Shown here: positions 58,531 through 64,000 of the stretch, piece by piece
Layout: the number at the start of each line of letters is the position of its first letter
How positions within the stretch are numbered: the stretch's first letter is position 1
Source: Phaeosaccion multiseriatum
Taxonomy: Eukaryota > Ochrophyta, other classes
DNA length: 64,000 bases
NCBI GenBank assembly: GCA_965112735.1
Contig: OZ218952.1
Span: 1,488,001-1,552,000, forward strand
Reading direction: 5' to 3'
Notes under the pieces: model-generated
The model's database searches: none
The model's input: the letters and a program-made list of their open reading frames with translations, nothing else
Told to the model about the DNA's origin: nothing
Made by a program: the position numbers and the translations under genes

Positions 58531-60279
58531 ATGGCACACTTCAGACGCTGTACGTCCAGCAGCGGGCCGGCGCGAGGCCTTTCTTCGTGTGTGAAGCCGT
58601 GGCTCCTGGCTGCTCTCTGTGTGGTGGGCTCATCATCGGCTTCGGCAGGTTTCGGCCAGGCGGAATTCTTGGGAAACAAGGCTTCAGTGGATGGGGCACG
58701 TCCAGCAGCATCATCTGGTGGGGGAGTGGATGCGTCGAGCGCTAAGCATCATCACTTTGCCTTGGAAGGGGCCTACGCTGCTGTCTCAGCCCCAGCAGGG
58801 GGTTCTGCGACTCACTCCTTCGTCTCGCAACAACGGCTCCTCGGGCCTTTTGGTGATAGGAACCAAAGGACGTTGCAGGAGGAGGAGGAGGACCATGACT
58901 CACACGACGAGGGGGAGGAGCACGATTCGCACGAGGACGAGGACCACGAGGACGAGGAGCACGACTCCGACGAGTTCACCAGCCACGATCACGATATGGA
59001 CGGCTACAACGACCACACGCAGGACGGGGGCGATGAGCACGACTCCGATGAATTCACCAGCCACGATCACGATATGGACGGCTACAACGACCACACGCAG
59101 GATGGGGGCGATGAGCACACAGACCACGACTCCCACGACCACGACTCCCACGACCATGACGAAGAGCACGACAGCCACGACGACGTTGCCAGTGGAGGGG
59201 TGGAGGGAGAGGCGGACAGCCACGACAGCCACGAGGGACACGACCACGGAGACGAGGAGGAGCTTGCGTTGGGAGGAGTAGGAGATGTCTCTGTGGACCG
59301 GAACAAGCCCTGGGGCCGGGCCATCGGAGCCGCCCTCTTGGTCAACCTTGCCACTCTCGTTGGTGTCATCTTCCTGGGACCGGGCAGCAAGCTCCTCGGC
59401 ATGCGAGGAAACAGCTTGAGTGACCGCTGCCATGCGATCCTGTACTCCTTCGCCGCTGGCGCTCTCCTCGCAGCGGCATTCTTTCTGCTGCTTTTGGAGT
59501 CCTCTCACCTGATTCAGGGTTCCTTCAGCGACGAGAACGATGTTTCCTGGAGGTGGGGCACGAGTGTGCTGGCGGGGTACATGGTGTCCTTTGTTGGCGA
59601 CCTGGTCACCTCTGCTTTCCACAAGTACACCAGTCGTGGGAGTACGGAGACAGCCGCGGGGGCCATGTCAGCCTCTAACGAGACCACCACTATCGCTGAA
59701 GAGGAGGCAGGACAGCCGAGGGTGGTGTCTTCCACTCCGCAGCAGGGCCTCGAGAAGCCGGGGCTGCAGCAAGACATACAGACCATGATGCGGGTTCGAT
59801 TCGGTGTGCTGGTCGGAGACTTCTTGCACAACTTCGTCGACGGTGTCTTTATCGGGGCTGGCTTCATGCTCTGCGGTGAGGCCAAGGGCTGGGCCATCGC
59901 CGCCGGGACCATTTACCACGAGCTCGCGCAGGAGTTTGCCGACTTCTTCACCCTCACCGGCATTGGAGGTATGAAGCCTTTCTCCGCGCTGGCCTTGAAC
60001 TTCGTGTCCGGACTCTCCGTCGTGGCTGGCGTGATTGTGGTGCTCGCCTCGGATGTGTCCGACGTCACGCTCGGGGTGCTGCTGGCGTTCGGCGCAGGCG
60101 TGTACATTCACGTGGCCGCCTCCGAGAGTCTGCCCAAGGTGTATGCAAGCGTAAATACCATCCAGGACCGATTGTGCGCCCTTGTTGCCTTCATGGTTGG
60201 TGCCACAACCATCGGGCTCGTGCTGCTGGACCACGGCCACTGCACGGCCGGGGGGGCGCACGCCGGACACAACCACTGA
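58531..60279 (+). CDS. ZIP (SLC39) family zinc/metal transporter with His/Asp-rich N-terminus
   Basis: Moves Zn2+ or a related divalent metal into the cytosol across the plasma membrane or an organelle membrane. Single exon, 582 aa from ATG 58531 (a GTG lies just upstream in frame). A hydrophobic signal segment (WLLAALCVVGSSSASA) is followed by a soluble domain dense in His, Asp and Glu, including a 27-residue unit (HDSDEFTSHDHD...DGGDE) present twice in tandem. About eight membrane spans follow from residue 260. The metal-site helices are visible: HNFVDGVFIGAG in TM4 and HELAQEFADFF in TM5, typical of the LIV-1-like branch. It ends in HAGHNH. The His-rich stretch probably buffers or senses metal; the substrate is inferred from the family. 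Confidence 0.93.
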   Translation: MAHFRRCTSSSGPARGLSSCVKPWLLAALCVVGSSSASAGFGQAEFLGNKASVDGARPAASSGGGVDASSAKHHHFALEGAYAAVSAPAGGSATHSFVSQQRLLGPFGDRNQRTLQEEEEDHDSHDEGEEHDSHEDEDHEDEEHDSDEFTSHDHDMDGYNDHTQDGGDEHDSDEFTSHDHDMDGYNDHTQDGGDEHTDHDSHDHDSHDHDEEHDSHDDVASGGVEGEADSHDSHEGHDHGDEEELALGGVGDVSVDRNKPWGRAIGAALLVNLATLVGVIFLGPGSKLLGMRGNSLSDRCHAILYSFAAGALLAAAFFLLLLESSHLIQGSFSDENDVSWRWGTSVLAGYMVSFVGDLVTSAFHKYTSRGSTETAAGAMSASNETTTIAEEEAGQPRVVSSTPQQGLEKPGLQQDIQTMMRVRFGVLVGDFLHNFVDGVFIGAGFMLCGEAKGWAIAAGTIYHELAQEFADFFTLTGIGGMKPFSALALNFVSGLSVVAGVIVVLASDVSDVTLGVLLAFGAGVYIHVAASESLPKVYASVNTIQDRLCALVAFMVGATTIGLVLLDHGHCTAGGAHAGHNH

Positions 60280-60588
60280 GAGGAGCTTTGAGCTTTGCCT
60301 TTAGAGCTTTGCTTTGGGCATGTTGACATGCTCGTTGTTTTACGCTCTTCGTTGGGGGGGTGCCCTTCTGTACTTTATGGACGGGGGGGGGGGTGAATGG
60401 AGTACATTGGGGTAAGACCACACAAGGCGACAGTGCAAGGACAGCAGAGATCGTGGCAAGGGGGGGGTGTATGCGGGTGGGGTAGGGGGGGGAGAGTCAG
60501 GCCCCGATGAGCAAGCTGGCTGGATACAATAGAAGGATAGTGGAAAGGAAGATCGTCACTATTTGTAAGGGTCATGTAGTATACTTAT

Positions 60589-60967
60589 TAACCCCATTAA
60601 TGGGTTTTTATATCGTCGGGACACTGTTCTCGCGCATTTGACGTGATGGCACGTGGGAGGTAGATCAGAGTCTCCTCTATCTCTGACTATCAGTCTCTTC
60701 TGTCTCTGACTGTCAATGGGAGGTACATCAGAGTCTCCTCTATCTCTGACTGTCAAATGTAGATATATCAGATTGGTAACGCTACTTCCGTAGCGTATGA
60801 TACGCGGTGTCGGAAATCTGCTAAAACCCCATTTTTGGTCGCCTCGTTTCTGCCGCCACAGCGGCAGCCAAGGCCGAGGCTTACAGTGAGAGATAGAGGA
60901 GTCCTAGCTCGAAGAGGAAGGGGAAACAACGTTGAGGAAACTCAAACCCCCATTAACGGGGTTTTAG
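60589..60967. repeat. Degenerate inverted-repeat element with CCCATTAAYGGG palindromic ends
   Basis: The left end, CCCCATTAATGGGTTTTTA (60592-60610), mirrors the right end, CCCCCATTAACGGGGTTTTA (60947-60966). Inside, the word TCAGAGTCTCCTCTATCTCT occurs twice with 63-bp period (60665 and 60728), and its near-complement GAGAGATAGAGGAGTC is at 60888. No ORF is present. Confidence 0.5.
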
Positions 60968-61002
60968 ATGGGGGTTTTACAATTCATGATGACTCTGTAA
61001 AC

Positions 61003-61216
61003 ACTCGATTTGCGTAAGCATCGCCCAAATCGCCCCCAATTTTTTAGACACTTGTAGCAAAATGACGCTGGGAGAAGGAGAAGCGCTATAGCTCTTCGTG
61101 TAGCTCTTTGAGATGCCTATCGATCAATAGTCTTTCGGCTTTCATCGCTTTTTCCCTTCCCTACTTGTCAGTATATAAAACGGGCGATTTGGGCGATTCT
61201 TACGCAAATCGAGAGT
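61003..61216. mobile_element. Short inverted-repeat element (MITE-like)
   Basis: The left arm 61003-61035 starts ACTCGATTTGCGTAAG and ends CGCCCAAATCGCCC. The right arm 61182-61216 is its reverse complement with one mismatch and a 2-nt insertion. The 146-bp interior has no ORF. The outer flanks TGTAAAC and TGAAAAC could be a drifted target duplication. Confidence 0.6.
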
Positions 61217-63003
61217 TGAAAACATTGGACGAACATCAGATCTTCCACTGATCGCCACTCCTCTACCCCTTAGTCGGTTGCACACTCGCTACCTCGTTGC
61301 CCTCAGCGCCTCTGCTCGCATGGAAGGCATGAACCAACAACGCTCTTCGATCCCTTCCTGCCCTCTCCCTCCCCTTCGACTCCACGGTACACAAGAATGC
61401 GCTACCAACGTATAGTTCCAGCAGCCGTATGGAGGGATTCCTCGCCTTGACGGGCGTGGGGTCGTCGTTTCAAGTCGGCTGAGGGCGCCCCTATGGTGCC
61501 ATCTGCTGCTCCCTTAAGGATATCAACAGCCCGGGGGATTCCTCTCTGAACACTGAAGGGCCTGGCCCGAGATATCAGCGCCTGCAGGGCCTGGCCCGCC
61601 TTCCACACGCATGCACGCTCGCAGCGCCTTCCGTCCGCGCCTTTTTCTCGCTCTCGCCGCCACCATTATCTCCTCTAGCACCACCCACTCGCCCTTCTGC
61701 ATCTCGTCCTCATCATCACCCCCTGCTCCTTCTGAGCGATAGAGATGGTAGGCAGACACAAATCTTCGGATCGTGTTCTCCACGCGGGCGCCCTTTCTCC
61801 TTTTGCGCACAGCGTGGTAGGGCGGCAGCAATACTCTACTCCGACCCACAGCCGCAACCATACCCTTCGAAAGCTCCGTGTCCCGACGGCCCCAGCAGGC
61901 TGTGGCAGTATCAGGAACAGGCCATGGGGCAACTGGATTCCGTTTCCCGCATGGAGCCTCAGCCCTGCAAGCAAACCCGCCCCATTGTACTCTTCCGTTG
62001 CGTCCTTCCCTTCCTCTTGTCTATCATTTCCCGCAATTGAAGGGTGACGTTTCGCCCTCTTTCTTCCTCTCCTACTCACGTCGGTGGCAGCTCCTTGCGT
62101 GGGCACAGGCATATACTGCAAAGTCTCCTCTTTCTGCTCCGCTCGCTCCCTTTTCACTCGTGCATGCCTCTTGCACATCCCACCACATGCACCCTAGGCC
62201 TGTTTCCACCACCCCTCCTCACCATAATCCACCATCCATCCACCTCCAGTCCTTGACCACTCTCCGATGCCTTCCACCACACACACATTTCCCCAATTAG
62301 CACTCACCTCAAGCGCCCGACTACCGAGCCCATAAGCTCTAAGATACATCTCACACGCTCAACAGAGCACCTCTTGCCCACCGGTCCGTGGAGAGCTTCT
62401 CGCGCTCCGACTCACCTCAAGCGCCCGAATACCGAGCCCTAGGCTCTAATATACATCTCGCACTCCTCAACAGACCATCTCTTGACCACTATCACTGCTC
62501 CGTGGCCAAGGCAAAGTCCTCCCTGCCTCGAGTTGTCCCCAGCGTCCTTGAACTGCCTTTGAGAGTAAAAAATGCACCTGGCGAAGTTGACATCAGGATC
62601 TCCGTGGCCCCTCCCTTCCTTTCTCTTGGGGATCCCGGCTGAGAGATAGGGTCTTTGAAGAGGTCGAGGGAGGGGGGAAGGTTTGGTAAGGCCGGCCCGG
62701 CGCCGCGGGCCGGTGCCGCCCGCCAAAGCGCCAAAGTCGCCTCACAGATGGCTCGGATTTGAATAATGGCCGTTTGGTTGCGCAGCCCAGCCCGTCATTG
62801 CTACTGCTACTGCTGCTGCTACTGCTGCTGCTGCAGCAGCTTGTGCGCTCCCTCAAAGCTCAGCTGATCCATCTGCTCGAAGGCCTCCACAACGGTCCAC
62901 TTTCATCGCCATCAGCGAAGAGCAGCGGCCGCAGCACAACACCCTGTCGTGCAGGGCGGTGTGAATTTGTATTGCCTTCTGTGCAAGAGAGGGGGAAGGA
63001 ACC
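61217..63003. other. Gene-poor region with minus-strand coding-like fragments
   Basis: No complete gene can be assembled. Minus-strand fragments that look coding are 61523-61861 (VENTIRRFVSAYHLYRSEG; EWVVLEEIMVAARARKRRG), about 61990-62178, about 62439-62726 and about 62835-62920 (WTVVEAFEQMDQLSFEGAHK). They are in conflicting frames with possible splice sites, and none matches a family I know. This could be a decayed gene or transposon, or one real minus-strand gene with exons I cannot join. Confidence 0.35.
62302..62490 (-). repeat. Two tandem copies of a 108-bp unit, each with a donor-like end
   Basis: ACTCACCTCAAGCGCCCGA begins both copies (62302 and 62410). On the minus strand each unit reads GCGAGATGTAT...GGGCGCTTGAG followed by GTGAGT. 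The unit at 62302 is open (CEMYLRAYGLGSRALE), while the one at 62410 has an in-frame stop after MYIRA. Confidence 0.6.
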
Positions 63004-64000
63004 ATGCCGTACACAAAGACTGGCCTAAAGGTGCGAGAACGCGAAGGGGGTGTTTGGGAGAGCCCTGCTGCCCAGGACATGCTACGGAGTAGGAGAAGGA
63101 GCAAGAGCGTACCAAGGAGGAGACCATTGGCTACTCTGCATATGCAAGGGTCTCCACAGCGGTTGAGGTCTGCGAGTCAACACCCTCGAGGAGGAGCCGC
63201 AGCTGCTAGAAGGAGGGGATCAGTTGGGCCATACGCCGCAATGGCCTACGAACTTGAGGATGAAGAGAACGATGCTACGAACAACAGTGGTGCGTACAAC
63301 AGGGCGAGGGGCGGAGCCGCAGCAGGGAGAAGGAAGCCTGAGTGGAATCGTTGGCAGCACGACGCATCGGAGTATCGCCTGACGAGGGAGGAGGAGCTAC
63401 AGAAGAGGAGCTCTCTCATTAGCAAACACAACATCCTGTTCTTCAAGCCGCAGGATCCACACGCGACGGTCTCTCGCAAGCGTCGAGGTAGCAAGCGCAA
63501 GGGGAGCAAGAGAGCGGCACTGGAAGAGGCGACGGGTAGGGGTAGTAGTGCCTATGCTGGTGGGGTAGGAGGAGGAGGACCCAACAAGGAAAATTGTGAC
63601 CCTGCCAACAAGGAGAATTTTGATCCTGCTGCTGCCTTTGGGCCCCCGTGTGCCGCTGGAAGGAGGGGGGCAAAGGTGCAGCACAGAGCCGGCCGAGGAA
63701 GCGAGGAGAGGCATGTCCTTGCACCCTTGATGCTTTCCCGGGTTGCCTCTCGGAAGGCAGCGAGCGCTGCTACAGAAGCGGCGGGAAGGGGAGGAGGAGG
63801 AGGAGGAGGAGGAGGAGGAGGAGGAGGAGGGGGAGGAGAAGACGGCAAGAACGTGAGCCAATCTATCCTTGTCCCGATCGCCATCTCGGGAGAGGATGTG
63901 GCCCGTTCTGCTACTGCTGCTACTGCTGCTCCTACTGCCCCAATGGTGGACGGCAAGGGGCCAGCCCTCGTAAACATTGTCAACATCGAGGACGAAATTG
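63004..64000 (+). CDS. Unrecognised protein with two KEN motifs (3' partial)
   Basis: Open without a stop from ATG 63004 (MPYTKTGLKVRE) to the window end, at least 332 codons. The N-terminus is basic (RSRRRSKSVPRRRP), followed by an acidic segment (AYELEDEENDATN) and a compact-looking segment TREEELQKRSSLISKHNILF. Then come two closely spaced KEN sequences (NKENCDP and NKENFDP), a poly-Gly run and an Ala/Thr-rich stretch. KEN boxes are APC/C degrons in cell-cycle proteins, so a cell-cycle-regulated nuclear protein is possible, but no folded domain is recognised. Codon usage fits the neighbouring genes. Confidence 0.6.
   Translation, partial: MPYTKTGLKVREREGGVWESPAAQDMLRSRRRSKSVPRRRPLATLHMQGSPQRLRSASQHPRGGAAAARRRGSVGPYAAMAYELEDEENDATNNSGAYNRARGGAAAGRRKPEWNRWQHDASEYRLTREEELQKRSSLISKHNILFFKPQDPHATVSRKRRGSKRKGSKRAALEEATGRGSSAYAGGVGGGGPNKENCDPANKENFDPAAAFGPPCAAGRRGAKVQHRAGRGSEERHVLAPLMLSRVASRKAASAATEAAGRGGGGGGGGGGGGGGGGEDGKNVSQSILVPIAISGEDVARSATAATAAPTAPMVDGKGPALVNIVNIEDEI

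Noticed and set aside
62835-62925. Minus-strand fragment WTVVEAFEQMDQLSFEGAHK as a named gene
   Set aside because: Only 27 codons between stops, with no neighbouring exon that joins in frame; kept only as a coding-like fragment.

Overview
The window is nuclear DNA from a eukaryote with GC-rich sequence, dense genes and many short introns (about 80-450 bp, nearly all GT-AG). The best guess is a photosynthetic stramenopile microalga such as a eustigmatophyte. This rests on C-x4-C...C-x2-H-G zinc-finger repeats of a stramenopile type, a plant-like RAD16, a methyltransferase with a plastid-style presequence, and Gly/Asn-rich secreted proteins. Exons and introns are loaded with GGA/CTC, CAG/CAA and CA/GT simple repeats. 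The genus is inference; no organelle or bacterial gene organisation is seen. All exon boundaries were read by eye (error about 1-3 nt) and joined by reading frame, not by transcript evidence.

Layout. About 0.3-12.2 kb (+): 3' part of a FAB1/PIKfyve phosphatidylinositol-3-phosphate 5-kinase with a very large low-complexity insert. 12.5-16.0 kb (-): an unrecognised coiled-coil/Ser-rich protein. 16.7-19.7 kb (+): a Gln-rich zinc-finger-repeat protein. 20.5-22.9 kb (+): a TrmA/RlmD-type RNA 5-methyluridine methyltransferase. 23.2-33.2 kb (-): condensin SMC2 in about 27 exons. 33.8-38.9 kb (+): a RAD16-type SNF2/RING repair ATPase with an N-terminal PARP-type zinc finger and an apparent homopolymer frameshift. 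39.1-43.3 kb: two related secreted Gly/Tyr/Asn-rich proteins, divergently transcribed around a foldback-rich spacer. 44.9-45.7 kb (-): a four-exon CTF8. 46.0-47.4 kb (+): an ankyrin-repeat protein. 47.5-51.9 kb (-): a BRAP/ETP1-like protein with a degenerate RING and an intact ZnF-UBP. 52.3-57.3 kb (+): a second, 11-exon ankyrin protein. 57.4-58.2 kb: a MITE-like element and related repeats. 58.5-60.3 kb (+): a ZIP zinc transporter. 60.3-63.0 kb: gene-poor, with inverted-repeat elements and degenerate coding-like sequence. 63.0 kb to the end (+): the 5' part of an unrecognised protein with two KEN motifs.

Several genes act on chromosomes (SMC2, CTF8, RAD16), but they sit on different strands with their own promoters and nothing shows they work as a unit.

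The most unusual signal is not a gene. A 13-base word, CTGTATCACCAAC, recurs far above chance on both strands in at least seven genes. It lies in exons (read in several frames) and in introns, where the sense copies cluster just upstream of 3' splice sites. A second word, ATGGCAGTGGATGG, is dispersed mainly in introns.
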